Shown here piece after piece: positions 10,567 through 19,806 of a stretch of DNA of 55,230 nucleotides. The notes beneath the pieces were generated by a model, which was not told the origin of the DNA, searched no databases, and saw only the letters and a program-made list of their open reading frames with translations. This DNA comes from Pseudoalteromonas luteoviolacea NCIMB 1942 (GTDB taxonomy: Bacteria > Pseudomonadota > Gammaproteobacteria > Enterobacterales > Alteromonadaceae), in the NCBI RefSeq assembly GCF_001625595.1, contig NZ_AUXT01000177.1, forward strand, positions 1 to 55,230, read 5' to 3'. The position numbers were made by a program, and so were the translations under genes. The first letter of the stretch is position 1. Every line of letters starts with the position of its first letter.

Positions 10567-12024
10567 ATGCTTAAATTTATCGTCAAGCTCCACCCTGAAA
10601 TTGTTATTAAAAGCAAATCGGTGCGAAAGCGCTTTACAAAAATTTTGGAAAAAAACATCAAGTTGCTGCTGGGTCGCATTGACGAAGCTATAACAGTAAA
10701 AAACAACTGGGACAACATTACAGTTGTGAGTCAGCTCGGTGATGAAGATACGCGCTTGGCTTTGATTGATGGCTTAAAACGCGTGCCGGGTATCGTGTTA
10801 TTTCTTGAAGTACAAGAAGAGCGCTTTGAAACGCTTGACGATATTTACCAGCATACCTTACCACTGGTAAAAGAGCAGATTAAAAACAAAACGTTTTGCG
10901 TTAGGGTGAAACGTCAAGGTAAGCATGATTTTACCTCTAGCGATGTAGAGCGCTATGTAGGTGGTGGTTTGAATCAAAATGTTGAGTCAGCTAGCGTTAA
11001 ATTAAGTAAGCCGCAAGAAACTGTAAAGATAGAAATCAAAGATCAGTTTGCCTATATCGTAAGAAGCCAACACCGTGGTCTAGGTGGATTCCCGCTTCCT
11101 ACTCAAGAAAATGTTTTATCATTGGTTTCGGGTGGTTTTGATTCTGGCGTCGCCACATATCAAATGATTAGAAAAGGCGCTCGAACGCACTTCTTGTTTT
11201 TTAACTTAGGTGGAGCTGCTCATGAGATCGGCGTAAAACAAGTCAGTCATTATTTGTGGAAACAATATAGCTCAACACACCGCGTTAAGTTCATTACAGT
11301 TGATTTTGAACCTGTTGTGGCTGAAATTCTGGAAAACGTAGAAAATAGCCAAATGGGCGTCGTACTAAAGCGTATGATGATGCGAGCGGGTAGTTCGGTT
11401 GCTCAAAAGTTAGGTATACAGGCGCTGGTTACCGGCGAAAGCATTGGTCAAGTATCAAGCCAAACATTGGCTAATTTGAGTGTGATTGATAGAGTGACAG
11501 AGACCTTGATCCTACGACCTCTCATTCAACATGACAAAGAAGAGATCATTCGTATTGCCAGAGAGATTGGCACATGCGAGATGGCTGAAGCGATGCCCGA
11601 GTATTGTGGCGTCATCTCTAAGAAACCTACAGTTAAAGCTGTTCTAGAAAAAATCGAAGCAGAAGAAGCCAATTTTGACTTTGATGTTTTAGATACAGTG
11701 GTGAATAACGCAACAATAAAAGATATTCGTGAAATAGAAGAAGAAGCTAAAGAAGAAGTGAAAGAAGCAGAAAATGTCTCTGAGCTTCCTGCTAATGCGG
11801 TTGTTGTGGATATTCGATCCCCCGAAGAAGAAGACGCAGATCCATTTGAGCTTGAGAACATTGAGGTGATCCACTTACCGTTCTTCCGTCTCGCGACGAA
11901 ATTCGGTGACTTACCTCAGGACAAAGACTACTACCTGTATTGTAGCAAAGGCGTAATGAGTCAGCTTCAAGCGCTGATCCTACACGAAAACGGCTTTACC
12001 AAAGTAAAGGTATACAGACCATAG
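10567..12024 (+). CDS. thiI: tRNA 4-thiouridine synthase with rhodanese domain
   Basis: Adenylates U8 of tRNA and inserts sulfur to make s4U, and supplies sulfur for the thiazole of thiamine in enterobacteria. Domains in order: a ferredoxin-like/THUMP region (about 1-165), the PP-loop ATPase with SGGFDS (188-193), a charged linker (about 375-400), and a C-terminal rhodanese domain with the persulfide cysteine in YLYCSKG (Cys459). A second conserved cysteine is in EYCGVISKKP (Cys347), matching Cys344/Cys456 of E. coli ThiI. Length 485 is usual. A TATAAT lies at 10497-10502 about 65 bases before the start. Confidence 0.97.
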   Translation: MLKFIVKLHPEIVIKSKSVRKRFTKILEKNIKLLLGRIDEAITVKNNWDNITVVSQLGDEDTRLALIDGLKRVPGIVLFLEVQEERFETLDDIYQHTLPLVKEQIKNKTFCVRVKRQGKHDFTSSDVERYVGGGLNQNVESASVKLSKPQETVKIEIKDQFAYIVRSQHRGLGGFPLPTQENVLSLVSGGFDSGVATYQMIRKGARTHFLFFNLGGAAHEIGVKQVSHYLWKQYSSTHRVKFITVDFEPVVAEILENVENSQMGVVLKRMMMRAGSSVAQKLGIQALVTGESIGQVSSQTLANLSVIDRVTETLILRPLIQHDKEEIIRIAREIGTCEMAEAMPEYCGVISKKPTVKAVLEKIEAEEANFDFDVLDTVVNNATIKDIREIEEEAKEEVKEAENVSELPANAVVVDIRSPEEEDADPFELENIEVIHLPFFRLATKFGDLPQDKDYYLYCSKGVMSQLQALILHENGFTKVKVYRP

Positions 12025-12025
12025 T

Positions 12026-12055
12026 AAAGAGCGGGCTTATGCCCGCTCTTTTCGT
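12026..12055 (+). terminator. Terminator after thiI
   Basis: AAAGAGCGGGC (12026-12036) pairs perfectly with GCCCGCTCTTT (12041-12051) over a TTAT loop and is followed by a T-rich tail. The hairpin overlaps the 3' end of panE on the other strand and may stop both converging transcripts. Confidence 0.88.
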
Positions 12056-12933
12056 TTTATTTGTTGCCACATCCATTCGTTCTCTGGCACGCTGACTCCA
12101 TGTCTGTTGGCTCTAGAGACAATAAACCCACATATCGCATCTATTTCAGTGCGTCGTCCGATCTTAATATCCTGTGCCATGGAGGAGTTATTTTCCGCAG
12201 TTAGTTTCATGACTTGATATGCACGCATTAACTCTGAAGATAACTTTAACTCTACGCCGTCAAGCCCAGCGACAAAGCAAGCCTCATTAAGAAGAGAAAG
12301 AACTTGTCTTGCATATGCTGGAGCACGAAGCTTTCCATTCTTGCACTGTAACAGCGCACTAAGTGGATTGATGGCAATGTTGACACACAGCTTTTGCCAG
12401 CGTATTTCATTGATGTCATCAACGGGTTGTGCCTGAGACAGACAAGGCTGAATGAGTCCTTGGAATAAGCTTGGCAGGCGAGCTTGTGCAATTTGATTAC
12501 AGGCACCTATCTGAGTTAGCCCAGCCCCTGTGTACTTAACGGTATTGGCAAGCGGTTTCATGCCTCCCATTGAGGTAGTTAAAAAATACAGTGCCTGGTT
12601 AGTTTTGAGTGATTGGATGATTTCAGATACATCACTCATGCCGTTGTGGCTAAGTATAATGTTTGCATCATCATGTAAGTGGGGTGCCAGTGCGTGTAAA
12701 GCTTGGGAGAGTTGATAAGCCTTAACTGGTACGATACAGTGGGTGATTTTCGAGCGTAATGAGTCAAAGGTCGTTTGACTGACAGGTATTGCATGGGACT
12801 TTTCATTGTCGATGAGGTGGTAGTCGTCGAAATCATCATCACGGGTAATGAGGGTCACTTGGGTGTGTTGTGCAAGTTTATTGGCAAGCAGTAACCCAAT
12901 TGCACCTCTACCTACAATATGAACTTGGTTCAC
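12037..12933 (-). CDS. panE: 2-dehydropantoate 2-reductase family protein
   Basis: Predicted NADPH-dependent reductase that makes pantoate for vitamin B5 and CoA. The Rossmann motif GRGAIGLLLANKL is at residues 8-20; the lysine of IVPVKAYQL and the HNGMS segment fit the KPR/ApbA family, and the C-terminal domain carries the NKLCVNIAINPL-like segment as KLCVNIAINPL. Length 298 matches. The start codon is GTG and overlaps the VanZ-like gene stop by 4 bases (GTGA). coaD in the same window belongs to the same pathway. A related ketopantoate reductase of other specificity cannot be excluded. Confidence 0.88.
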   Translation of the reverse strand: MNQVHIVGRGAIGLLLANKLAQHTQVTLITRDDDFDDYHLIDNEKSHAIPVSQTTFDSLRSKITHCIVPVKAYQLSQALHALAPHLHDDANIILSHNGMSDVSEIIQSLKTNQALYFLTTSMGGMKPLANTVKYTGAGLTQIGACNQIAQARLPSLFQGLIQPCLSQAQPVDDINEIRWQKLCVNIAINPLSALLQCKNGKLRAPAYARQVLSLLNEACFVAGLDGVELKLSSELMRAYQVMKLTAENNSSMAQDIKIGRRTEIDAICGFIVSRANRHGVSVPENEWMWQQIKRKERA

Positions 12934-13283
12934 AGCTCAGCTCTGCGCATTCGATATTTGCGCACTAACCAAAGTAAGATAAAGTAGCTGAGTGCACCGA
13001 GTACATCAGCGATAAAATCCCCTAGTGATGCTTGGCGATAAGGCAAGGTAGATTGCATCCATTCAACGCAAGCCCCGTAGTTGGCCAACAAGATCATGTG
13101 GAACCATGGCTTGAATTTAAATGCATGGTAAGAGAAAAATGCGAGCACGAAGAACACCACAAAGTGCGCAATTTTGTCCAAATGAGGGATTCGAATTCCT
13201 TGGACCTGAACCTCTTTCGCAAACAGATAAGTAATCGCTATCAAAAATAATAATAAAAGTGTTTGATATACTCGTCTTGTCAC
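12930..13283 (-). CDS. VanZ-like membrane protein
   Basis: Small inner-membrane protein of the VanZ-like family, whose general function is unknown. The family feature HLDKIAHFVVFFVLAFF is present, followed by GDFIADVLGA and further hydrophobic segments, giving about four helices. The frame is open upstream, but I prefer the GTG at 13283, because GGAG lies 5 bases before it and the first helix then begins right after VTRRVYQ; this gives 117 residues. It overlaps panE by 4 bases, so the two are co-translated. Confidence 0.8.
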   Translation of the reverse strand: MTRRVYQTLLLLFLIAITYLFAKEVQVQGIRIPHLDKIAHFVVFFVLAFFSYHAFKFKPWFHMILLANYGACVEWMQSTLPYRQASLGDFIADVLGALSYFILLWLVRKYRMRRAEL

Positions 13284-13488
13284 AACCACTCCAACTTCAA
13301 CTTGATGGAAATCCAGTATAACATCGAAAACTGAAAAATGGATTAACGTTAAGTGGCTTAATTTTAAACCTAAAATGTTACTCACTGCTTCTGGTAACTG
13401 CTTACAAATAAGTTCGTCAATAAAACGGTATCTTATTGCTAAAGAGCATTGTTATAATTCGAGGCAAATTTGAATTGAGGAGAGAGCA

Positions 13489-13971
13489 ATGCCTTCTTTT
13501 GATATTGTATCTGAAATAGAAATGACAGAGGCTACAAACACAGTCGACAACGCGAACAGAGAATTAGAAACTCGCTATGATTTTCGAGGTGTTGAAGCAT
13601 CGATTGAACTAAAAGATGAAGTAATCCAATTAAAGTCTGAGTCAGAACAGCAAGTGATGCAGTTGTTTGACATAGTTGTTGGTAAAGCCGCAAAACGTGG
13701 TTTGGATGTTGGTAGCTTTGAGCTAAAAGACGTTGAGCGCAGTGGTAAAACATTTGCTCGTAAAGTTGCGTTGAAGCAAGGCATTGATAAAGATATGGCT
13801 AAAAAGGTAGTCAAACTTATCAAGGATTCAAAGCTAAAAGTTCAGGCAGCAATTCAAGGTGAAGAAGTACGTGTAACTGGTAAAAAGCGAGATGACTTGC
13901 AAGAAGTTATGCAACTAATTCGCACTGCTGAGTTGGGCCAGCCTTTTCAGTTTAAAAACTTCAGAGATTAA
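13489..13971 (+). CDS. yajQ: YajQ-family nucleotide-binding protein
   Basis: Member of the UPF0234/YajQ family; in Xanthomonas and Pseudomonas, relatives bind cyclic di-GMP and act as effectors. The signature N terminus MPSFDIVSE, then [14 protein letters not shown] and GKKRDDLQ near the C terminus, are all present. Length 160 is normal. A strong GAGGAGAG ribosome site precedes the ATG, and a TATAAT lies at 13453-13458. The window also holds two cyclic di-GMP-type proteins, but a link is speculation. Confidence 0.93.
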   Translation: MPSFDIVSEIEMTEATNTVDNANRELETRYDFRGVEASIELKDEVIQLKSESEQQVMQLFDIVVGKAAKRGLDVGSFELKDVERSGKTFARKVALKQGIDKDMAKKVVKLIKDSKLKVQAAIQGEEVRVTGKKRDDLQEVMQLIRTAELGQPFQFKNFRD

Positions 13972-13984
13972 TCTTTGATCCAGT

Positions 13985-14020
13985 TAGAGTTCCAAGCATA
14001 AATTCCTTACTGGAACTCTA
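13985..14020. repeat. 10-bp inverted repeat after yajQ
   Basis: TAGAGTTCCA (13985-13994) pairs perfectly with TGGAACTCTA (14011-14020) over a 16-base loop. There is no T-run after it, so it is not a classical intrinsic terminator, though it may stabilise or end the yajQ mRNA. Confidence 0.5.
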
Positions 14021-14074
14021 GACGTCCATTGACATCCCCCCTATAAATCCCCGACAATATGCGCTGAATTTCGA

Positions 14075-14245
14075 GGTGCCAAGCTACAGCTGTTAGCTGA
14101 TTGGATAATCGGGAAGTTGGTGCGCACTTGTAGTGTATTAGCAAACCCAACGCTGCCCCCGCAACGGTAGGACTACATTCGCGTAGTTGAGCCCGGAGAC
14201 CGGCCTTGAACCAGACTCATTGATTGAACTTTGTGCGGTGGGCAC
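14075..14245 (+). promoter_or_regulatory. Cobalamin (B12) riboswitch
   Basis: The conserved core is recognisable: GGTGCC at 14075-14080, the GCTGCCCCCGCAACGGTAGG segment around 14150-14170, and the B12 box AGCCCGGAGACCGGCC at 14190-14205. GGCAC at 14241-14245 can pair with GTGCC of the 5' end, closing the outer stem. The ribosome site AGGGGA (14251-14256) lies only 5 bases beyond it, so control is probably at translation initiation of btuB: bound adenosylcobalamin would lower expression. Confidence 0.93.
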
Positions 14246-14260
14246 GAAGTAGGGGAAACC

Positions 14261-16117
14261 ATGTTTAAAAAATCTGCTCTAAGCCTTGCTGTACTAGCTG
14301 CGGCTTCTTTTAACGTATCTGCAAATCAAGATATTGAACGCATCACCGTCACTGCGAATAAATTCGAACAACCGATAGAAAATACGTTGGCGAGCGTATC
14401 TATTATTGATCGTGTTCAGATTGAAAAACGCAATGTACGCGATATTGCGTCACTCTTAAATACTTTACCTGGTGTTGATGTCGTAAGAAATGGCGGGTTT
14501 GGTCAAATCGCGAGTGTCTTTGTACGCGGCGCGTCAATGAAGCGCACACTTGTACTTATCGATGGTGTAAGGGTAAGTGATGCCAATTCTGGCAGCGTTT
14601 CATTTACTAATATCCCAGTAAACAGCATTGAGCGCATTGAAGTGGTAAAAGGTGCGCGTGCAGCGATATATGGTTCAGATGCGGTATCGGGTGTCATCAA
14701 CATCATCACGCGTGAGTCTCTAACAAACCAAATTGCACTTACATCGGGCAGTAATAATTATGTCGAAGCGCAAGCTGCCGGTCACTTTAAATCTGGTAAA
14801 TTGCGTTTGAGCTACAACCTTGGGTATCAAGAAACCGATGGCTACGATGTGATTGAAAAAGATCCAAGCGTGCCAAGAGGTAAAAATCACGATAGAGATG
14901 GATATGAAAACGAAAATGTCGGCTTCAACCTAGCGTATGATTTTGAAGAGTATGGCGAACTTTCGGCTTTGGGCCAATTTAGCCAAGGTGAGGCGCAGTA
15001 CGATAGCAATTGGGGTAACGATGAGTATGAGTTTGATAACTATACAGCCAAAGTCGCTTGGCAAAAGGGCTCTGAGCGCTTAACCCAAAATGCATCTGTC
15101 AGTGTTTCTCAAGAAGAAAATACTCAGATGGGAAGCGATACTGTCAATATCTACAGCACAGAGCGTGAAGAAATTGAATATCGTGCCCGTTTCGAAGTGA
15201 TTGAATCACTACAAGGCACTGCTGGGATCTCGCATTTGCGCGAAGATGTATCAAAGTCTACTGCAAAGTTTGCTCAGACAGACCGCGATAATACGGCTAT
15301 TTTTGCCGGTGCTTTTTATGATGACAGCAAGTGGTTAGCCAATATTGCTGTACGTTCAGATGACTACGAATTTCATGGTAGAGCTAATACCTATACGACT
15401 AGCTTTGGCGTAAAGCCACATCAGAATGTAGCGTTCAGATTCAATCATGGCACAGCATTTCGTGCGCCAACTTTAAATGATGCATTCGTTGCTGATAGTC
15501 TTTGGTATGCGCCGAACATTGATATCGAGCCGGAAGAAGCTGAAAACAATGAGCTAGGTCTAACCGTGACGTCCTCATGGGGTCGATATGATGTTGCAAT
15601 CTTTGAAAACCGAATTACTAACTTAATCTCTAATAAGCTAGATGCCGAGACTCAAAAGTATGTGGCATACAATGTAGATAAAGCAACGATGAGGGGCATT
15701 GAGCTAAGTGCTCAGTTTGATGCTTTTGGGTTGAATCACTCTACAAACCTAACGCTGTTAGATGCCAAAGACAACTCAACCAGTGAACCAAAAGATTTAC
15801 CACGTCGTCCTTCAAAGACATTTAATTACACACTGACCAAGCAATGGGACAACCTAGACGTAAATTTAACAATGATTTATCGTTCTGATAGACCATCGAT
15901 TGATTTCTATAATACGACGTTAAGTGCATACACGTTATTTAACTTATCTGCAAATTACCAATTGCTAGATGGTATTGAATTGAATGCACGTTTAGAAAAC
16001 TTAACTGACAAAGAGTACTTTACAGCCGGCGCTGGGTTTACGGCAGATAGTAGCCGTTTGTTTGGTTACAAACCACTGGGCCGTCAACTTTACGTTGGTG
16101 CAAGAGTCGAGTTTTAA
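14261..16117 (+). CDS. btuB: TonB-dependent vitamin B12 outer-membrane receptor
   Basis: Imports cobalamin across the outer membrane using TonB energy. A signal peptide covers residues 1-22, the TonB box appears as ERITVTANK (about 26-34), the plug domain follows (IASLLNTLPGVDVVRNGG, then LVLIDGVRV and SGVINIITRE), and the rest is a 22-strand-type barrel ending in the terminal phenylalanine typical of outer-membrane proteins. Length 618 matches BtuB. The start at 14261 is chosen by the AGGGGA ribosome site and the signal peptide. The cobalamin riboswitch immediately upstream supports the substrate assignment. Confidence 0.96.
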   Translation: MFKKSALSLAVLAAASFNVSANQDIERITVTANKFEQPIENTLASVSIIDRVQIEKRNVRDIASLLNTLPGVDVVRNGGFGQIASVFVRGASMKRTLVLIDGVRVSDANSGSVSFTNIPVNSIERIEVVKGARAAIYGSDAVSGVINIITRESLTNQIALTSGSNNYVEAQAAGHFKSGKLRLSYNLGYQETDGYDVIEKDPSVPRGKNHDRDGYENENVGFNLAYDFEEYGELSALGQFSQGEAQYDSNWGNDEYEFDNYTAKVAWQKGSERLTQNASVSVSQEENTQMGSDTVNIYSTEREEIEYRARFEVIESLQGTAGISHLREDVSKSTAKFAQTDRDNTAIFAGAFYDDSKWLANIAVRSDDYEFHGRANTYTTSFGVKPHQNVAFRFNHGTAFRAPTLNDAFVADSLWYAPNIDIEPEEAENNELGLTVTSSWGRYDVAIFENRITNLISNKLDAETQKYVAYNVDKATMRGIELSAQFDAFGLNHSTNLTLLDAKDNSTSEPKDLPRRPSKTFNYTLTKQWDNLDVNLTMIYRSDRPSIDFYNTTLSAYTLFNLSANYQLLDGIELNARLENLTDKEYFTAGAGFTADSSRLFGYKPLGRQLYVGARVEF

Positions 16118-16123
16118 TTGCTG

Positions 16124-16155
16124 ATGGGGCTAGCAATTGCTAGCCCCATTATTTG
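16124..16155. terminator. Hairpin terminator between btuB and msrA
   Basis: A long perfect palindrome, TGGGGCTAGCA paired with TGCTAGCCCCA, lies between the two converging genes and is followed by TTATTT on the plus side. It can serve both strands; the T-tract is modest. Confidence 0.75.
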
Positions 16156-16162
16156 CTAGTTA

Positions 16163-16693
16163 TCACAAGTAGTCTGCAAAGTTTTGCTCAAACTTTGCGA
16201 TTTTAGGCGCAATCATAATACTGCAATAACCTTGGTTAGGGTTTTCATTGAAATAATCTTGGTGATACCGCTCAGCGTCATAAAATGGGCTTATGGCACT
16301 CACCTCTGTGACAATGGGATCTTTAAAGCTTCCTTTAATATCAGAAATCACCTGCTTTGCCTGAGTCATTTGTTCATCGGAATGACAAAAAATAACACTG
16401 CGGTACTGCGTGCCTACATCGTTGCCTTGGCGATTTAATTGCGTTGGGTCATGTAGTGCAAAAAACATAGCTAAGAGCGTTTTAAACGAGACAACGTCTG
16501 GGTCAAATTCTAATTGCACGACTTCTGCGTGGCCGGTCATCCCGGTACAGATCTCTTTATAGGTAGGGTCTAATGTCTCCCCGCCGCTGTATCCAGAAAC
16601 GACTTTGTGGATCCCTTTGACCTTGCGAAAAGCTGCGTCAATACACCAAAAACAACCCCCACCAAATGTGGCTAACTGCATTTTACTCATCAT
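16163..16693 (-). CDS. msrA: Peptide methionine-S-sulfoxide reductase
   Basis: Reduces the S epimer of methionine sulfoxide in proteins and free amino acid. The active-site motif GGGCFWC is at residues 11-17 (nucleophile Cys14), and GYSGG, GHAEVV and YHQDYF are also typical. The 176-residue length fits the short class. Two adjacent ATGs could start it (16693 or 16690), both after GGGAG; the second has better spacing. The first ATG overlaps the efflux pump stop codon (ATGA), so it is coupled to that operon, unusual for msrA. Confidence 0.95.
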   Translation of the reverse strand: MMSKMQLATFGGGCFWCIDAAFRKVKGIHKVVSGYSGGETLDPTYKEICTGMTGHAEVVQLEFDPDVVSFKTLLAMFFALHDPTQLNRQGNDVGTQYRSVIFCHSDEQMTQAKQVISDIKGSFKDPIVTEVSAISPFYDAERYHQDYFNENPNQGYCSIMIAPKIAKFEQNFADYL

Positions 16694-19600
16694 TTTACTC
16701 CCTCATTATGCTCTTGGATTGGATAGGCACTATGCTGCGAATCTAGTACGGCAGCGGTATGCTCTGGTGAGCGAGTGTGCCTAGCCAATATGCTATAAGC
16801 AGTTGGGATAACAAACAAGGTTAAGATGGTTGCTAAGCTGACACCAGCAAATATGACAATGCCAATAACCATCCTGCTCTCAGAACCCGGGCCACTTGCT
16901 AATACAAGAGGAATTGCGCTCATAACCGTTGTCAAAGAGGTCATGATAATGGGCCTTAAACGCTGAGAGGCAGCTTCAACAATAGCCTCTTCAAACGGGA
17001 GCCCTTTATCGCGCAACTGATTAGCAAATTCAACAATTAAGATACCATTTTTTGCGCTAAGACCGATGAGCATCACAATACCTATTTGGCTGTAGATATT
17101 TAATGAACTGTCGCTCAAATACAATCCAAGCATAGCGCCTATTAACCCAAGTGGCACAGTTAACATAATCACAAAAGGGTGCACAAAGCTTTCGAATTGT
17201 GCAGCAAGTACCAAGAAAGTCACAACCAAAGCTAAGATAAACACATAAGTCATAGCTGATGCGCCCTCATAAAACAGCTGAGATTCGCCTTTATAGTCTA
17301 TTGCACCGTCATGAAGATTTTCTTCGTCAGCAACTTGGTTCAAAAAGTTCAAAGCTTGCTCAAGGGTATATCCCTCAGCGAGATTCGCAGTGATAGTGAT
17401 TGAACGCATACGGTTGTATCGGTTTAGGCGTGCCGAGGTCGCTTCTTCTTTAATGCTAATCAGGCTGTCCAAAGGAATTAATCTCCCTGAGCGTGAAGAT
17501 ACAAACACATCATTAATATCCGTTGGTGCTGTAAAATCGGCTTTGGTGCCCTTGAGTATGACATCATATTCTTCCCCTCTATCAATAAAGGTTGTCACAC
17601 GCCTTTGCCCAAGCATAGTTTCTAGCGTGCGACCTATATCGTCGGTAGACACGCCCATATCAGCTGCTTTGAGTTTATCGATGCTAATTAAGAACTGTGG
17701 AAATGTCTCTTTGAAGTCATGATCTAAACGCACTAAGCCAGGGTTGTTTCTTGCTCTTGCAAAGATTTTGTCACGCCATTGAGCCAATTCTTGGTAGTCA
17801 TTACCTTGAAGTACAAACTCAACGGGTCGCGAGGAACCGCCACCACCAATACCCCGACGCATGATTGCAAAGGCCCTCACATCAGTAACTTGTTGCATTT
17901 TACCACTTATCTCGGCCATAACCTGCCAAGTGGAACGCTTACGCTCGTCCCAATCAGGCATGCCGACGATAGCAACACCGCCCATACCGCCCCAGCCTGG
18001 AACGCGTATTAATACTCTGCTTAGCTCTTTGTTTTCTACATATGGCATGAGGTGTTGTTCTATTTCGGCCATATTTTGTGCATTGTTCTCGTAGCTTGCG
18101 CCTTCAGGGCCACTCATCATAATGAAAAAGGTGCCTCGGTCTTCTTTGGGCGTTAACTCTGATGGTATTTTGTTGAACAGCCCATAGCTGGCCACTGCTG
18201 TTAATGACAAAATTAGTAAAAGGGCAATCCTGCTTCGAATGTTTTGAATCAAAACTCGTTTATAAGCTGACTCAAGTCGTGTGAACTGTCTATTCATCCA
18301 ACTAGAAAAGCGGCCTTCTTCTTGGTCTTGCTTTAACACTTTTGAGCATAGTGCTGGTGATAAGGTCAGGGCGGTAATACTCGAAAATATCACGGCTGCA
18401 CTCACTGCCAGCGCAAATTCGCTAAACAACGCACCAATTCGTCCATCCATAAAGACTAGAGGAACGAACACCGACACTAGGACTAAGGTGGTTGCAATAA
18501 TGGCAAAACCGACTTCACGGGCACCTCTGAATGCTGCTAGTAACCTAGGTTCTCCTTGCTCAATTCGGCGGTGGATGTTTTCGAGCATTACGATGGCGTC
18601 ATCAACTACTAAGCCGATAGCGAGCACCAATGCAAGTAAGGTCAATAAATTGATGGAATAGTCCATTGCCAACAAAAACATAAATGTCGCGACAAGCGCT
18701 ACCGGTACAGTCACAGCTGGAACGAGCGTAGCGCGAACATTGCCTAAGAATATGAAAATAATCAACACCACCAAACCCATAGCGATTGCGAGCGTTCGGT
18801 ATACCTCAGTGATCGACTCACGAATGAAAATCGAAGAGTCATAACTGTCTTGTATCTGTGTGCCTTCAGGTAGGTTTCGTTTTATCGTCACAAGCTCTGT
18901 TTTGACATTGTCGACAACATCTAAGGTATTGGCTTTGGCTTGTTTTACGATGCCTAGGCCAATCATATTGATCCCATTGCCTCTAAATGTACTTTCGTCA
19001 TCTTGCGCTTCTAGCGATACTTTGGCGACTTCGCTCAGTCTTATTTGGTAGCCGTTTTCGCCACGCTTAATGACGAGGTTTTGGAAATCTCTTTGCGTGG
19101 TGTAGCCACGAGCGATCCGAACCGCAAAGTCTCGGTCTTGCGATTCAATTTCGCCAGCGGGTAATTCGACATTTTCACTTCGCAATACATTTTCGATGTC
19201 TGAGCTAGTCACGCCCCGCGCGGCCATAGCTTGTCTGTCTAACCAGATTTTCATGGCATACCTGCGTTCACCACCGATAATGACGCGAGATACACCGTCT
19301 ACGACCGCCAGACGGTCTACAATAAAACGCTGGGCATAATCTGATAATTGTAAAGTGTCCATTGACGTACTATTGAGAACAAACCAAGCAATGGCATTTT
19401 CATCATCACTTGATTTGGATACTTCTGGCGGACGCACTTGTTCAGGAAGCCGATCTAATGCGCGAGAAACGCGTTCGCGCACATCGTTAGCCGCAGCATC
19501 GATATCTCTGTCGATATTAAATTCAATGGTGATATTTGAGCGTCCATTTCGGCTTGAAGAATTTATACTTTTTATCCCTTCGATGCCTGATATGCGGTTT

Positions 19601-19803
19601 TCCAACACCTGCGTAATTTTGGCTTCGACAACCGCTGCAGAAGCACCCGTATAATCGGTACTTACATTGACTATTGGTGTTTCTATATCAGGGTACTCAC
19701 GCAGCGGAAGCATAGTAAAAGCCACGATGCCAAAGGTAAGTAAAAGTAAGTTTATAACAATGGCAAAAACTGGGCGTTTGACTGCGGTATCTGTTATTTT
19801 CAC
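16690..19803 (-). CDS. RND-family efflux pump, inner-membrane transporter
   Basis: AcrB/MexB-type (HAE-1) proton-driven exporter of drugs or toxic compounds. The 1037-residue length, twelve expected helices and two large periplasmic loops fit. The proton-relay aspartates are in GLVVDDAIVMLENIHRR (around residue 400), and the conserved lysine is in LSAKNGILIVEFA in the second half. The start codon is GTG after an AGGGG ribosome site. It follows the adaptor gene by 3 bases and runs into msrA. No outer-membrane channel gene is adjacent, so a TolC-like partner must come from elsewhere. The substrate is unknown. Confidence 0.93.
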   Translation of the reverse strand: MKITDTAVKRPVFAIVINLLLLTFGIVAFTMLPLREYPDIETPIVNVSTDYTGASAAVVEAKITQVLENRISGIEGIKSINSSSRNGRSNITIEFNIDRDIDAAANDVRERVSRALDRLPEQVRPPEVSKSSDDENAIAWFVLNSTSMDTLQLSDYAQRFIVDRLAVVDGVSRVIIGGERRYAMKIWLDRQAMAARGVTSSDIENVLRSENVELPAGEIESQDRDFAVRIARGYTTQRDFQNLVIKRGENGYQIRLSEVAKVSLEAQDDESTFRGNGINMIGLGIVKQAKANTLDVVDNVKTELVTIKRNLPEGTQIQDSYDSSIFIRESITEVYRTLAIAMGLVVLIIFIFLGNVRATLVPAVTVPVALVATFMFLLAMDYSINLLTLLALVLAIGLVVDDAIVMLENIHRRIEQGEPRLLAAFRGAREVGFAIIATTLVLVSVFVPLVFMDGRIGALFSEFALAVSAAVIFSSITALTLSPALCSKVLKQDQEEGRFSSWMNRQFTRLESAYKRVLIQNIRSRIALLLILSLTAVASYGLFNKIPSELTPKEDRGTFFIMMSGPEGASYENNAQNMAEIEQHLMPYVENKELSRVLIRVPGWGGMGGVAIVGMPDWDERKRSTWQVMAEISGKMQQVTDVRAFAIMRRGIGGGGSSRPVEFVLQGNDYQELAQWRDKIFARARNNPGLVRLDHDFKETFPQFLISIDKLKAADMGVSTDDIGRTLETMLGQRRVTTFIDRGEEYDVILKGTKADFTAPTDINDVFVSSRSGRLIPLDSLISIKEEATSARLNRYNRMRSITITANLAEGYTLEQALNFLNQVADEENLHDGAIDYKGESQLFYEGASAMTYVFILALVVTFLVLAAQFESFVHPFVIMLTVPLGLIGAMLGLYLSDSSLNIYSQIGIVMLIGLSAKNGILIVEFANQLRDKGLPFEEAIVEAASQRLRPIIMTSLTTVMSAIPLVLASGPGSESRMVIGIVIFAGVSLATILTLFVIPTAYSILARHTRSPEHTAAVLDSQHSAYPIQEHNEGVK

Positions 19804-19806
19804 GAA

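Noticed and set aside
18281..18661. 126-residue open frame opposite the RND pump
   Set aside because: It lies antisense to the conserved proton-relay region and has no ribosome site.
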